Positions 16,864-26,013 of a stretch of DNA of 64,000 nucleotides are shown in pieces; the first letter of the stretch is position 1; each line of letters starts with the position of its first letter. Source of the DNA: Spirosoma agri (GTDB taxonomy: Bacteria; Bacteroidota; Bacteroidia; Cytophagales; Spirosomataceae); contig NZ_JAAGNZ010000002.1 in assembly GCF_010747415.1 (NCBI RefSeq), forward strand, positions 1,426,001-1,490,000. The letters are read 5' to 3'. The notes beneath the pieces are model-generated. The model saw nothing but the letters and a program-made list of their open reading frames with translations. It made no database searches and had not been told where the DNA came from. Position numbers and translations under genes: made by a program.

Positions 16864-17577
16864 TTACTTCAGAACGGGTTTTAGCACTCCCCAAACCGTA
16901 TTGGCAACTAGTTTGTGACCGGCGGGGGTAGGGTGGATGCCATCGGGCTGATTAAGTTTGGCGATACCGCCCACGCCTTCGAGCAGAAATGGAATCAGAA
17001 CCAGCTTGTTCTTGTCCGCTAACTCTTTGAACAACCCCCTGAACTCGCGCGTGTAATCCGTTCCCAGATTGGGAGGTATCTGCATCCCTGCCAGCACGAT
17101 CGTTGCCTGTGGGCTTTTGAGTCGAACCGTGTCGACAATAGCCTGTAAATTTTGCCGGGTATCCTTCAGAGGAACACCGCGCAGGCCATCGTTGCCGCCC
17201 AGTTCCAGCACAAAAACGGCTACGGGCTGGCGCATCACCCAACTGATCCGGCTTTTTCCACCCGCCGTTGTTTCACCACTTAGACCGGCGTTCACGACCT
17301 GGTAGTTGAGTCCGGCCGAGTCTATTTTCTGGCCGACCAGCGCCGGAAATGCCTGAGCCGGCTCAACACCGTAACCTGCGGTCAGGCTATTGCCGTAGAA
17401 AAGAATGATCGGCTTTTTAGCTGGGGTAGCAAGTTGCGTATTCGTGGCCTTCGAAGAGTCTGTTGTTGCCGTTGACTCGTTTTTTTTGTCAGACGAGCCG
17501 CATCCCCATGCCGTTAGGAGCAGCATGAGGCCGCTTATCAAAGAATAGGCCGTTTGGCGGACATGTAAGAACTTCAT
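16864..17577 (-). CDS. tesA: TesA-like arylesterase / lysophospholipase, SGNH hydrolase
   Basis: A 237-residue SGNH hydrolase with a lipoprotein-type leader (LLTAWGC, Cys near residue 26) and a Ser/Thr/Lys-rich linker. The four SGNH blocks are clear: GNSLTAGYG (nucleophile Ser), Gly in NAGLSGETT, GGNDGLRG (Asn) and DGIHPTPAGH (Asp-His of the triad). In E. coli TesA is a periplasmic thioesterase/lysophospholipase encoded divergently from the ybbA-ybbP ABC exporter; the same divergent arrangement is present here, which strengthens the call. The natural substrate is unknown. Confidence 0.88.
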   Translation of the reverse strand: MKFLHVRQTAYSLISGLMLLLTAWGCGSSDKKNESTATTDSSKATNTQLATPAKKPIILFYGNSLTAGYGVEPAQAFPALVGQKIDSAGLNYQVVNAGLSGETTAGGKSRISWVMRQPVAVFVLELGGNDGLRGVPLKDTRQNLQAIVDTVRLKSPQATIVLAGMQIPPNLGTDYTREFRGLFKELADKNKLVLIPFLLEGVGGIAKLNQPDGIHPTPAGHKLVANTVWGVLKPVLK

Positions 17578-17699
17578 TGCTTGAATGTCAGTTTGTTTTT
17601 AAACACTACGGCACGACGAGTACCTGAAAAATACGAAACGTTCTGCGGGCATAGTGCCTCCGTGTCTCATTCAAAGTAGCAACAAGCGTTTTTTGTTCC

Positions 17700-18389
17700 A
17701 TGAGCATTCTCCACGTTGAAAATCTTACCAAAACATACAAGAGCGGTGGCCGTGAACTAACGGTTCTGCATGGGGTCAATTTTACGCTGGAGCCGGGCGA
17801 TACCTTTTCGATTGTCGGACCTTCGGGCAGTGGGAAAACTACCTTGCTGGGCTTGTGCGCGGGATTGGACCGGGCTTCGTCGGGGAGTGTGTATCTGAAC
17901 GATATCCGGCTGGATACGCTCTCGGAAGACCAGCGGGCGGCTGTCCGAAATCAACACGTTGGGTTCATCTTTCAGAATTTTCAGCTACTGCCCACGTTGA
18001 CCGCACTGGAAAACGTGATGGTGCCGATCGAACTGCGGGGTGACAAAGGAGCCCAGAAAACGGCGCAGGCTCTGCTCGAACGGGTTGGTTTAGGGCAGCG
18101 TGGGCATCACTACCCGACGCAACTGTCTGGCGGTGAGCAGCAGCGCGTTTCGCTGGCCCGTGCGTTTGCCAACCGGCCCAAGTTGTTATTTGCCGACGAA
18201 CCCACCGGTAACCTGGATGCCGACACCAGCGCAACCGTAGTCGATCTGCTGTTTGAGCTCAACCGAGAAGCGGGTACAACGCTCGTGCTCGTTACGCACG
18301 ATCTGGAACTGGCGGCCCGTACGCAACGGGTCATCCGGATCAAGGGCGGAACGGTAGTCTCCGATTCATCAATTTTAGTGAATGAGTGA
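17700..18389 (+). CDS. ybbA: ABC transporter ATP-binding protein, YbbA/LolD type
   Basis: A 229-residue ATPase of the MacB/LolD/YbbA group: Walker A GPSGSGKTTLLG (about residue 40), Q-loop FQNFQLLP, signature LSGGEQQRVSLARAF, Walker B LLFADEPTGNLD and the H-loop VTHD. This group powers mechanotransmission-type exporters rather than classic transport through the membrane. Its permease partner is the next gene, 67 bases downstream. The divergent esterase gene completes the tesA-ybbA-ybbP set. Confidence 0.92.
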   Translation: MSILHVENLTKTYKSGGRELTVLHGVNFTLEPGDTFSIVGPSGSGKTTLLGLCAGLDRASSGSVYLNDIRLDTLSEDQRAAVRNQHVGFIFQNFQLLPTLTALENVMVPIELRGDKGAQKTAQALLERVGLGQRGHHYPTQLSGGEQQRVSLARAFANRPKLLFADEPTGNLDADTSATVVDLLFELNREAGTTLVLVTHDLELAARTQRVIRIKGGTVVSDSSILVNE

Positions 18390-18450
18390 TTGGTGAATAA
18401 ACAATTTCATAGACAGATTTTCACTCAATCACACCGTTACCAATCACTCA
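18383..18450. repeat. inverted repeat spanning the ybbA-ybbP gap
   Basis: Twelve-base arms TGAGTGATTGGT (18383-18394, overlapping the ybbA stop) and ACCAATCACTCA (18439-18450) are perfectly complementary. The second arm ends 6 bases before the ybbP start, so folding could affect its translation or the transcript level of the second gene. Confidence 0.6.
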
Positions 18451-18456
18451 ATAGAA

Positions 18457-20988
18457 ATGCAGTTTTCCTGGCTTTTTCGCATGGCCTGGCGCGATAGTCG
18501 CCGGAGTCGGCAGCGGTTACTGCTGTTCATGTCGGCCATCGTGCTGGGCATTGCAGCGTTGGTTGCCATTAATTCATTCGGTGATAACCTGGCTCGTAGC
18601 ATCGACGAACAGGCGCGGGAGTTACTCGGTGCCGATCTGACCCTTTCGTGGACGCGGCCACCTTCCCCCAAAACTCAGCAACTGGCGAAAACACTTGGTC
18701 GCGACCGTGCGTATGAAGTGTCGTTTGCCTCGCTGGTGTCGATTCCGAAAACGGGTGGTGTCCGATTGGCGCAGGTGAAGGGGCTGGAAGGTAATTTCCC
18801 GTACTACGGAACCTGGGAGGTTGAGCCTGTTTCGGCCATCCAATCATTTCGTCAGGCGCAGAGTCGCGTGGCACTGGTCGATGATGGGTTGTTGGTACAG
18901 TTAGGGGCGCAGCCCGGCGATTCGGTTCGGGTCGGTAATCATTCCTTTCTGATCGTCGGTCGGGTTACGAAAACACCCGGTCAGGCTGCCATTGCCGCCA
19001 CGGTTGCACCGACGGTTTTTATCCCCAACAAGTTTCTGGCAAGCACCGGGCTATTGCAGCGCGGAAGCCGGATCGCTTATAAATATTATTACCAGTTCGC
19101 GCCCGGCACCGACGTGTCAGCATCGATCAAAAAATACACCGCCCGACTGGACAAAGAAGGCGTAAACGTTGACACCGTTGCCGACCGCAAACGCCAGACT
19201 GGTCGTTCCTTCGCCGATCTGACCAAATACATGAGTCTGGTTGCTTTTGTGGCGTTGTTGCTGGGTTGTGTGGGCGTTGCCAGTGCCGTGCAATTATACG
19301 TAAAAGAGAAAATTACGTCGGTAGCCATCCTGCGAACATTGGGAGCCAGCGGAGGGCAGGCTTTGCTGATCTATTTGGTTCAGACCGCTCTGATGGGACT
19401 GATCGGGGCTACGGTCGGTGCTTTTGTCGGCTCGGCGATCCAGTTGGTCTTGCCACAGGTATTTGGCCGTTTTTTGCCGGTTACGGTCGACACAACGCTA
19501 TCGGCACCGGCAATTCTGGGCGGTATCGGTACTGGGTTGCTCATCTCGGTCTTATTCGCGTTGCTTCCGCTACTGGCTATCCGGAACGTGTCGCCGTTAC
19601 GAACGCTGCGAACGTCGTATGAAGATGACATGAGCAGCCGTGATCCGTGGCGGTGGCTCGTCTATCTGCTCGTTATCGGGTTTATCGTTGGTTTTGCGTA
19701 TCTGCAAACGAAGAATTTAATGCTAGCTGTTAGCTTTACAGGTGGTCTGATCGTAGCGTTTGGCATTCTAACCGCTCTCGGTTTGGGACTGATCTGGCTG
19801 GTACGCCGATTCTTTCCGGCATCGTGGAGTTACGTCTGGCGGCAGAGTCTGGCGAATCTGTACCGACCCAATAACCAGACATTGATTCTGGTAACAGCTA
19901 TCGGACTCGGTGCGTTTCTGATCGCAACGCTTTACCTGACGCAGGGATTGTTGCTGGGCCGGGTCGAACTGTCGGGTAGTGGCAACCAGCCAAATATGGT
20001 GCTGTTTGATATTCAGCGGGAGCAGATTGCGGGTGTCCGGTCGCTGGTTCGTCAGCAGCAGTTGCCGGTTTTACAGGATGTGCCGGTCGTGACCATGCGG
20101 TTAACAGACATCAACGGGAAGTCGTCTGAATCGGCCGCTGCGCAAAAAGATACGACGCTCAAAACGCCGAACTGGGCCTTTACCCGCGAGTATCGAGTTA
20201 CCTATCGTGACACGCTGATTTCCTCGGAGAAGCAGTTTGCCGGTAAAGCGCCTTACCAGGCCAACGGAAACGTGTATGTGTCTGTGGAGAAGGATTTCCT
20301 TGAGCGAATGCACGTAAAACTTGGCGATACACTCAATTTTAACGTGCAGGGTGCTCAGATTCCGGCCATTGTTGGGGGAACGCGCGAAGTGGAATGGAAT
20401 CGGGTTCAGACCAATTTCCTGGTCGTGTTTCCATCGGGTGTGCTGGAACAGGCTCCGCAGTTTCACGTTCTCATGACCCGTGTGCCCGATAACCGGACGT
20501 CGGCCATCCTGCAACGAAATCTCGTCAGCCAGTTTCCGAACGTTTCGGCGATCGATCTGGGGCTGATCCTGAAAACGGTCGATGAGATTCTGGGCCAGAT
20601 TTCGTTTGTCATTCAGTTCATGGCACTCTTCAGTATTTTGACGGGTTTACTGGTGCTGGCCAGTTCGGTGGTTATCAGCAAATACCAGCGACTGCGCGAA
20701 AGCGTTCTGCTACGTACACTGGGGGCCAGCCGCAATCAGATTCTGCGCATTACTGCCCTCGAATACGGACTGCTTGGTTTACTCGCGGCTCTGTCGGGCA
20801 TCTTATTGTCGGTGGTTGGCACGTGGGCACTGGCTCAGTTCGTATTCAAGGTGCCGTACCGACCCAATGCCGTGCCGCTGGTCGTGATTGCCACTGCCGT
20901 AACCGCATTAACGGTGCTGATTGGACTATTTAATAGTCGTGACGTATTGGTGCGTCCGCCGTTGGATGTGTTGCGGTCGGAAGGGTAG
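18457..20988 (+). CDS. ybbP: FtsX-like ABC transporter permease, YbbP type
   Basis: An 843-residue membrane protein with the YbbP layout: an N-terminal helix (about 25-45), a periplasmic domain, a block of three helices (about 265-385), a central pair (about 400-445), another helix followed by a second large periplasmic domain (about 475-700), and a last three-helix FtsX block (about 715-835) with VISKYQRLRESVLLRTLGASR. The paired motif YVKEKITSVAILRTLGASGG in the first FtsX block shows the internal duplication. It should act with the upstream ATPase, probably moving lipid-like or hydrophobic compounds from the membrane to the periplasm. Confidence 0.9.
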   Translation: MQFSWLFRMAWRDSRRSRQRLLLFMSAIVLGIAALVAINSFGDNLARSIDEQARELLGADLTLSWTRPPSPKTQQLAKTLGRDRAYEVSFASLVSIPKTGGVRLAQVKGLEGNFPYYGTWEVEPVSAIQSFRQAQSRVALVDDGLLVQLGAQPGDSVRVGNHSFLIVGRVTKTPGQAAIAATVAPTVFIPNKFLASTGLLQRGSRIAYKYYYQFAPGTDVSASIKKYTARLDKEGVNVDTVADRKRQTGRSFADLTKYMSLVAFVALLLGCVGVASAVQLYVKEKITSVAILRTLGASGGQALLIYLVQTALMGLIGATVGAFVGSAIQLVLPQVFGRFLPVTVDTTLSAPAILGGIGTGLLISVLFALLPLLAIRNVSPLRTLRTSYEDDMSSRDPWRWLVYLLVIGFIVGFAYLQTKNLMLAVSFTGGLIVAFGILTALGLGLIWLVRRFFPASWSYVWRQSLANLYRPNNQTLILVTAIGLGAFLIATLYLTQGLLLGRVELSGSGNQPNMVLFDIQREQIAGVRSLVRQQQLPVLQDVPVVTMRLTDINGKSSESAAAQKDTTLKTPNWAFTREYRVTYRDTLISSEKQFAGKAPYQANGNVYVSVEKDFLERMHVKLGDTLNFNVQGAQIPAIVGGTREVEWNRVQTNFLVVFPSGVLEQAPQFHVLMTRVPDNRTSAILQRNLVSQFPNVSAIDLGLILKTVDEILGQISFVIQFMALFSILTGLLVLASSVVISKYQRLRESVLLRTLGASRNQILRITALEYGLLGLLAALSGILLSVVGTWALAQFVFKVPYRPNAVPLVVIATAVTALTVLIGLFNSRDVLVRPPLDVLRSEG

Positions 20989-21021
20989 AGCTGTTAAGCG
21001 ATTTTTAAAACTGAGTACGAA

Positions 21022-21067
21022 AAATCCAGCTACTTGCCGAATGAATGTTCGGTAAGTAGCTGGATTT
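21022..21067. terminator. hairpin between convergent ybbP and SDR genes
   Basis: A 20-bp stem (arms 21022-21041 and 21048-21067, one G-T pair) with a 6-base loop, followed by a T-rich stretch on the plus strand and preceded by an A-rich one. It suits termination from both sides. Confidence 0.65.
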
Positions 21068-21086
21068 GACTTTTTTACCTGCTTGC

Positions 21087-21839
21087 CTATTGCGCTAAAT
21101 AACCGCCATCGACAGGGTAATACGAACCGGTGACGAAGGACGCTTTGCTGGATGACAGCCATACGACCAGTTCGGCCACTTCCTCGGATTTGCCCAAGCG
21201 ACCGATAGGATGTAGCTGGATCAGCTGTTCGCGGGTTTCTTCGGGCAGAGCCGTCAATAAGGGCGTATCAATGTAGCCAGGCCCAACGGAATTGACGCGG
21301 ATGCCTTTGGCGGCATATTCGAGGGCGGCTGCTTTGGTCAGCCCAACCACAGCGTGTTTGGCGGCCACGTAGCCCGGCGAGTTCAACGTACCCGCCTGAC
21401 CCAGAATAGAGGCCATATTGACGATGGTGCCGTGCCCTTGCTTAACCATTTGAGCCAGCTGGTATTTGAGGCAATAAAAGACACCGTTAAGGTTAATGTT
21501 GATGATCTTCTGCCATCCGTCCAGACTATAATCGGCGGTCAGGTTCTGTTCCCCACCAATCCCCGCGTTGTTGCAGGCAATGTCCAGTTTTCCGTAGCGA
21601 TTGACCACTTCATTGACCAGTCGTTCGCAATCGGTTGGATCACCGACATCGGCCAGTACAAAATGGCTCTGCACGTCCATTCCTTTGATCTGTTCGACAA
21701 CGACCTGACCCTTTTCGGCGTCAAGATCGGAGACGAGAACGTTGGCACCGTGTTGAGCGTAGAGAAGCGCGATCGCTTTTCCGATACCCGATGCAGCCCC
21801 GGTAACCAGGGCCGTTTTTCCTGAAAGTGAGTGTTCCAT
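21087..21839 (-). CDS. short-chain dehydrogenase/reductase
   Basis: A 250-residue classical SDR. The NAD(P) motif TGAASGIGKAIA is at residues 13-24, an acidic Asp follows beta-2 (VSDLDAEK), which favours NAD(H), then NNAG in CNNAGIGG, and the catalytic Ser-Tyr-Lys set with YVAAK near residue 155. The closing GSYYPVDGGYLAQ is typical of the FabG/glucose 1-dehydrogenase-like group. The oxidised substrate cannot be told from sequence. It stands alone, convergent with ybbP. Confidence 0.88.
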   Translation of the reverse strand: MEHSLSGKTALVTGAASGIGKAIALLYAQHGANVLVSDLDAEKGQVVVEQIKGMDVQSHFVLADVGDPTDCERLVNEVVNRYGKLDIACNNAGIGGEQNLTADYSLDGWQKIININLNGVFYCLKYQLAQMVKQGHGTIVNMASILGQAGTLNSPGYVAAKHAVVGLTKAAALEYAAKGIRVNSVGPGYIDTPLLTALPEETREQLIQLHPIGRLGKSEEVAELVVWLSSSKASFVTGSYYPVDGGYLAQ

Positions 21840-22458
21840 AACGATACGTAGTTATGGAAAGAACCTGTCTACCCGGAAATAGTTATAAATCGCCATACGT
21901 TCTGCCGTGATTTTCCGGGAGCTTATGGGTTACTACGCACTCTCGAAAAGCCGGGAGTCCATGGTAAACGGCTAGCCGAATTGTTCCCAACTTTGTGGAA
22001 TCAAACACATTTCAAACAGCCTATAGCCGTACATCGTGGAGAAAGTATTCTGGTTCAACTCCTGAGAATTGGAAAAAGATTGTACGAGTTTTCACCGTAA
22101 CGACATTCATTCATACACCATCAAATACCTGCCGCCTTTCGCGCTGAAGGGCCAGACAGTCTTTGTCCCTCTTTGCGGTTAATAAGCTGGATTTTGAGCC
22201 TGAATCCTTGGTTCGCCAAACACACAAACCTTGTGACTTGTACGCGCCAAACTCGTAGTGGGTGGTTGGTCATCAGGCTGAATAGTTGGTATGGCAATTT
22301 CTATGAGTTACTGTTTTTGGTGAAAAATAGCGTTGCAAACGGTCATACTACCATAAAATAAATAGGTGCTCAAGTGATGGGTATGATTACAACGCAAGTA
22401 TCTATTAATGGCTCATTGATAGTGTTAATTAAGCTACTACCCTTTAAAAATCAATTTT
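21840..22458. other. 619-base intergenic region
   Basis: No convincing gene here. Two short plus-strand frames (22173-22361 and 22374-22586) lack a signal peptide, a recognisable domain or Bacteroidota-like codon use. The last 100 bases are A/T-rich and probably carry the promoter of the T9SS protein at 22459. Confidence 0.45.
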
Positions 22459-25137
22459 ATGAAAAAGAATTACCAAATTCTGTCCTATCAGAAGTGGCTA
22501 GTGGTAATGAGCTGGCTTGTCGGTCTGACCTTACCCCTTATCATAAACGCTCAGGCCCCCGTTATTCAGTGGCAGCGGTCCATTGAACCAGTTATTCCGG
22601 GTGCGGTCAGTGGCAGAAGCGCCATTGTTAAAAATAGCTCGGGCGGATATTTCGTCGTGACCGCTGACCGGCGATTGGTGGCCCTAACGACAGCGGGTGA
22701 TGTGTTGAGCGATACACCGATAAGAGGAACAAGCGGCAGTGACGTACTATCGACGGTGAGCCCTGTTTCTACGAACGATGGCAACGTGGTGGTAGGTGTG
22801 TTGGATAGCCAATCATGGAGCCTCCAAAAGCGTAATGCCAACGGAGGTGTTTTATGGGCATCAAATCTTGCCTTTTCGGTTTCGCCCCAGTACGACTATT
22901 CGGTCAGTAGTATCGTTGCCAGTTCAGATGGTGGTTTTGTTGCCTTTGCTATCCGCTATGACCGCACCTATGCCGATCCGTTCGCCCCTGATGCCACGTA
23001 CGTAATTATCACAAAGGTTAATCAGACCGGGTATGTGGTATGGCAAAAAGAACTGCGGTATCTGACGCCAGGAGGACCGAACAACAGTCTGCTATATACT
23101 AATGGCACACGGGTTAATAAAGTGGTTAATACCCCCGATGGTGGTTATCTGCTGGTCGGTACCGCCAATCCGACAACCAGCAACAGTACCCTTCGTGGGT
23201 GGGCCGCCAAGCTGGATGGTGATGGCAGTGTTGTGTGGCAGCGGCATTATCAGCAAATGAATGAGCTGAACGATGTATCTGCCGACTTGTCGGGTACTGA
23301 GGCCTATTTTTTAAATGGCTATGTGCTACCAGCCACACCAGGTTTTTATGCTTCATCGACGTTGCGTATCGATGCGTTGGGAAATCCTACCAATACCCCC
23401 GTTCAGGTGCCTTATCAGTCCTTCAATTCGCTGGCGACCGTTGCGGCTGTGCCGCCATCAGAAAAACCGCTGGTTTATCTGGTTGGTAATGATACACCTT
23501 GGGACAACAACAAGGGAGATATTCGGTTAACGGGATTCTCGGACCAGGGGGGCGTTGTCTGGACGAAAACGCTGGGAGGATCTGGCCGGGATTATAATTT
23601 TAAGCCAGCAATTCTCTCCATTCCTGATGGCTACATCGTGGCCGGGGTAACGGAATCAAACGATGGCGATGTCAAGGGCAGACAGACCGCTACTCCGGCC
23701 ACCTGGATTGTGAAACTTCAAAATCCGGCTAATGCCTTCAAACTAACTGCACCTACATATACCTGTCAAACTGGTGCCATCACGTTCAACACAACCGGTG
23801 GGGATGGCTCGCCCGTTACCTATTCGGCGCCGGGTATCACCCGATCCTCGCCGACCAGTAACGCAGGTGTAGTTGAGCAGGGGCTGCGTAATGATCCCAA
23901 GCCCATCGTTATCACCGCCACTCAGAGCGGTGTAACGGCAACGTATACCTTCAATTTGATCGGTGCCTGTACGAATGAGATCAAACCACCGGTGTTAACT
24001 AGCTCTCTTCCTGACCAGACTTACAAGGTTGGGCAAGTACTGGATCGGTCCGCTTTCAATCTGGCAACGTATATTCAGGACCCTACCCAGGCCCAGCCGC
24101 ATTATATGTCGAACTGGTCCGTAAGCATGAAGGGGTTACCGGCGGGCATCTTGCAGTCCTCAGGTGATCTAACCAGTATGCTGAATGTGTCGATCATCGG
24201 TGCTCCGACCACGACGGGTGTTTATACCGTCACGGTAACGGCCAGCACCCAGTACTTTCCAAACCAACCTGTTGTTACAACCTTCAGGATTGCGGTCACT
24301 GATGTACCGGTAGTCAATCCGCCAACCGGCAACTCGCTGGCGCTAACTGCCCCTACGTATAGCTGCCAAACCGGTGCCATTACGTTTAATACGACCGGTG
24401 GGGATGGCTCGCTCATTACGTATTCGGCGCCAGGTATCACCCGCTCATCGGCCACGAGTAACACGGGTACTATTGAGCAGGGACTGCGTAACGATCCCAA
24501 GCCCATTACCATCACCGCCACCCAAAGCGGCCAGACCACTACTTATGCTTTTGATTTTAGTGCGTATTGTGCTGGAAATCAACCACCTGTCAATCCTCCT
24601 ACTGGCGATTCGCTGGCTCTACTCGCACCAACGTACAACTGCCAGAGTGGAGCGATCCATTTCAATACTAGTGGTGGTAATGGGTCGCCCATTGAGTTTA
24701 AATCGATAGGCATCACTGACTGGACAGTCAATCCCGATCAGTTTGTCGATAAAGACAGCCGCACGGCCAACGATGTGAAGCCTTTCTCCCTGATGGCTCG
24801 TCAGAACGGGCAGGTTGTGACCTACACCTGGGATCTGAAAGCAGCTTGTGGACGAGCGCGGTTAAGCGTAGCAGAAACCAGAGCGACGTTATCGCTGACC
24901 GTGCTGGGTAACCCGGTTCGTGATCAGGTGCGGGTACGTATTGAAGGAGCTGAAGGCCAGTCCATTCGGCTGCGTCTGACGGATGTTCGGGGCCAATTGC
25001 TGGAAACCCGTATGATCGAGCAGGCAGGGGCCAGCGAAGAGCCCGCGTTTCAGCTTGATCAGTCGGGCCCAGAGTTGCTTTTACTACAGGCTGTCACGAA
25101 CAGTGAACAAAAAACCGTGAAGATTATCAAGCAATAA
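22459..25137 (+). CDS. large exported protein with repeated modules and T9SS sorting domain
   Basis: An 892-residue exported protein. It has a signal peptide (1-31), then about 400 residues rich in beta-propeller-like stretches (GGYLLVGTANP, DGYIVAGVTES), a module of about 75 residues that appears three times (LTAPTYTCQTGAITFNTTGG and variants), an Ig-like putative domain between modules 1 and 2 (about 510-620), and a C-terminal type A sorting domain (about 810-892, with LGNPVRDQVRVRI and a final KTVKIIKQ). The sorting domain directs it through the type IX system to the surface or medium. Function is unknown; adhesion or glycan contact is plausible. Confidence 0.82.
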   Translation: MKKNYQILSYQKWLVVMSWLVGLTLPLIINAQAPVIQWQRSIEPVIPGAVSGRSAIVKNSSGGYFVVTADRRLVALTTAGDVLSDTPIRGTSGSDVLSTVSPVSTNDGNVVVGVLDSQSWSLQKRNANGGVLWASNLAFSVSPQYDYSVSSIVASSDGGFVAFAIRYDRTYADPFAPDATYVIITKVNQTGYVVWQKELRYLTPGGPNNSLLYTNGTRVNKVVNTPDGGYLLVGTANPTTSNSTLRGWAAKLDGDGSVVWQRHYQQMNELNDVSADLSGTEAYFLNGYVLPATPGFYASSTLRIDALGNPTNTPVQVPYQSFNSLATVAAVPPSEKPLVYLVGNDTPWDNNKGDIRLTGFSDQGGVVWTKTLGGSGRDYNFKPAILSIPDGYIVAGVTESNDGDVKGRQTATPATWIVKLQNPANAFKLTAPTYTCQTGAITFNTTGGDGSPVTYSAPGITRSSPTSNAGVVEQGLRNDPKPIVITATQSGVTATYTFNLIGACTNEIKPPVLTSSLPDQTYKVGQVLDRSAFNLATYIQDPTQAQPHYMSNWSVSMKGLPAGILQSSGDLTSMLNVSIIGAPTTTGVYTVTVTASTQYFPNQPVVTTFRIAVTDVPVVNPPTGNSLALTAPTYSCQTGAITFNTTGGDGSLITYSAPGITRSSATSNTGTIEQGLRNDPKPITITATQSGQTTTYAFDFSAYCAGNQPPVNPPTGDSLALLAPTYNCQSGAIHFNTSGGNGSPIEFKSIGITDWTVNPDQFVDKDSRTANDVKPFSLMARQNGQVVTYTWDLKAACGRARLSVAETRATLSLTVLGNPVRDQVRVRIEGAEGQSIRLRLTDVRGQLLETRMIEQAGASEEPAFQLDQSGPELLLLQAVTNSEQKTVKIIKQ
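23740..24860 (+). repeat. three in-frame copies of a 75-residue module inside the T9SS protein
   Basis: Copies lie at roughly 23740-23970, 24338-24570 and 24620-24850. Copies 1 and 2 are close at DNA level over about 220 bases (both include GGTGGGGATGGCTCG); copy 3 is more diverged. Each has Cys in TCQTGA or NCQSGA and closes with a second Cys, so a disulphide is likely. Confidence 0.75.
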
Positions 25138-25147
25138 AACAGCCTAA

Positions 25148-25193
25148 AACAGCAAACGGGGTTCGGTACTGCTACCGAACCCCGTTTGCTGTT
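25148..25193. terminator. perfect 21-bp hairpin between convergent genes
   Basis: Arms 25148-25168 and 25173-25193 pair without mismatch around a 4-base loop. It lies 11 bases past the T9SS gene stop and 16 bases before the purQ stop, so it can terminate both. Confidence 0.7.
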
Positions 25194-25208
25194 CTAGAAA
25201 ACAAGTAG

Positions 25209-25895
25209 TTAAACCAGAACGGCTTTCAAAATCTGATCGAGAATCAAACGACCGTCCGTATTGCCCAAGAGCGGATCGGCAGCGCGTTCGGGGTGGGGCA
25301 TCATACCAAAGACGTTCTTTCCTTTGTTGGTGACACCCGCAATATTTTCCAGGCTACCATTTGGATTGGCCGACTCAAGAATGGCACCGGTCTCGTCGCA
25401 ATACCGGAACAGCACCTGTCCATTGTCATTTAATTCCTTCAGCGTATCCGCGTCAGCGAAGTAACGGCCTTCGCCGTGCGCCATTGGAATTTTATAGGCC
25501 GGGCGATCAAGACCCGCCGTTAGCAGTGCGTCGGGCGATTGAGGAGCCAGGTATACATTTTTACAGATGTACTGCTGATTAGAATTACGCAGTAAAACAC
25601 CCGGAACGAGTCTTGCTTCGGCCAGAATCTGGAATCCGTTGCAGATACCCATCAGGTAACCGCCCCGGTTCGCGTGGGCAATAACTTCGCTCATGATCGG
25701 CGAAAACCGGGCCACGGAGCCTGTGCGGAGATAGTCGCCATACGAGAAGCCGCCGGGCAATAGAATAAAATCACAACCTTGCAGATCGTGGTCTTTGTGC
25801 CAGAGTTTAACGACCTCCTGGTCCATCAGTTCCAGCGTATCGACAGCATCCTGATCGCAGTTGGAACCGGGAAAAACAACAACGCCAAATTTCAT
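25209..25895 (-). CDS. purQ: phosphoribosylformylglycinamidine synthase subunit I (glutaminase)
   Basis: A 228-residue class I glutamine amidotransferase that feeds ammonia to PurL in the fourth step of purine synthesis. The start MKFGVVVFPGSNCDQD, the oxyanion LPGGFSYGDYLR, the nucleophile Cys 85 in GICNGFQ and the His 201-Pro-Glu 203 end of the triad (PHPERAA) are all present, and length is normal. A TACCTTTG sequence on the minus strand at 26007-26000 could be its -7 element, though I see no good -33 partner. No other purine gene is adjacent. Confidence 0.95.
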   Translation of the reverse strand: MKFGVVVFPGSNCDQDAVDTLELMDQEVVKLWHKDHDLQGCDFILLPGGFSYGDYLRTGSVARFSPIMSEVIAHANRGGYLMGICNGFQILAEARLVPGVLLRNSNQQYICKNVYLAPQSPDALLTAGLDRPAYKIPMAHGEGRYFADADTLKELNDNGQVLFRYCDETGAILESANPNGSLENIAGVTNKGKNVFGMMPHPERAADPLLGNTDGRLILDQILKAVLV

Positions 25896-25907
25896 AGCGG
25901 TGAACGA

Positions 25908-25986
25908 GCGAAAGAGTGAACGAGCGAAAAATTGAATGGGTGAAGGAGGACGTGTTAGCCACTCGTTCGCTCATTCACTCTTTCGC
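25908..25986. repeat. inverted repeat upstream of purQ
   Basis: Arms 25908-25928 and 25966-25986 pair at 20 of 21 positions. The left arm is itself made of a small direct repeat (GAACGAGCGAAA twice in 25902-25929). It lies between purQ and the phosphoesterase gene and may act as terminator for the latter or as a leader structure for purQ. Confidence 0.6.
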
Positions 25987-26013
25987 CCTGTAAGATGGAC
26001 AAAGGTACGAACT

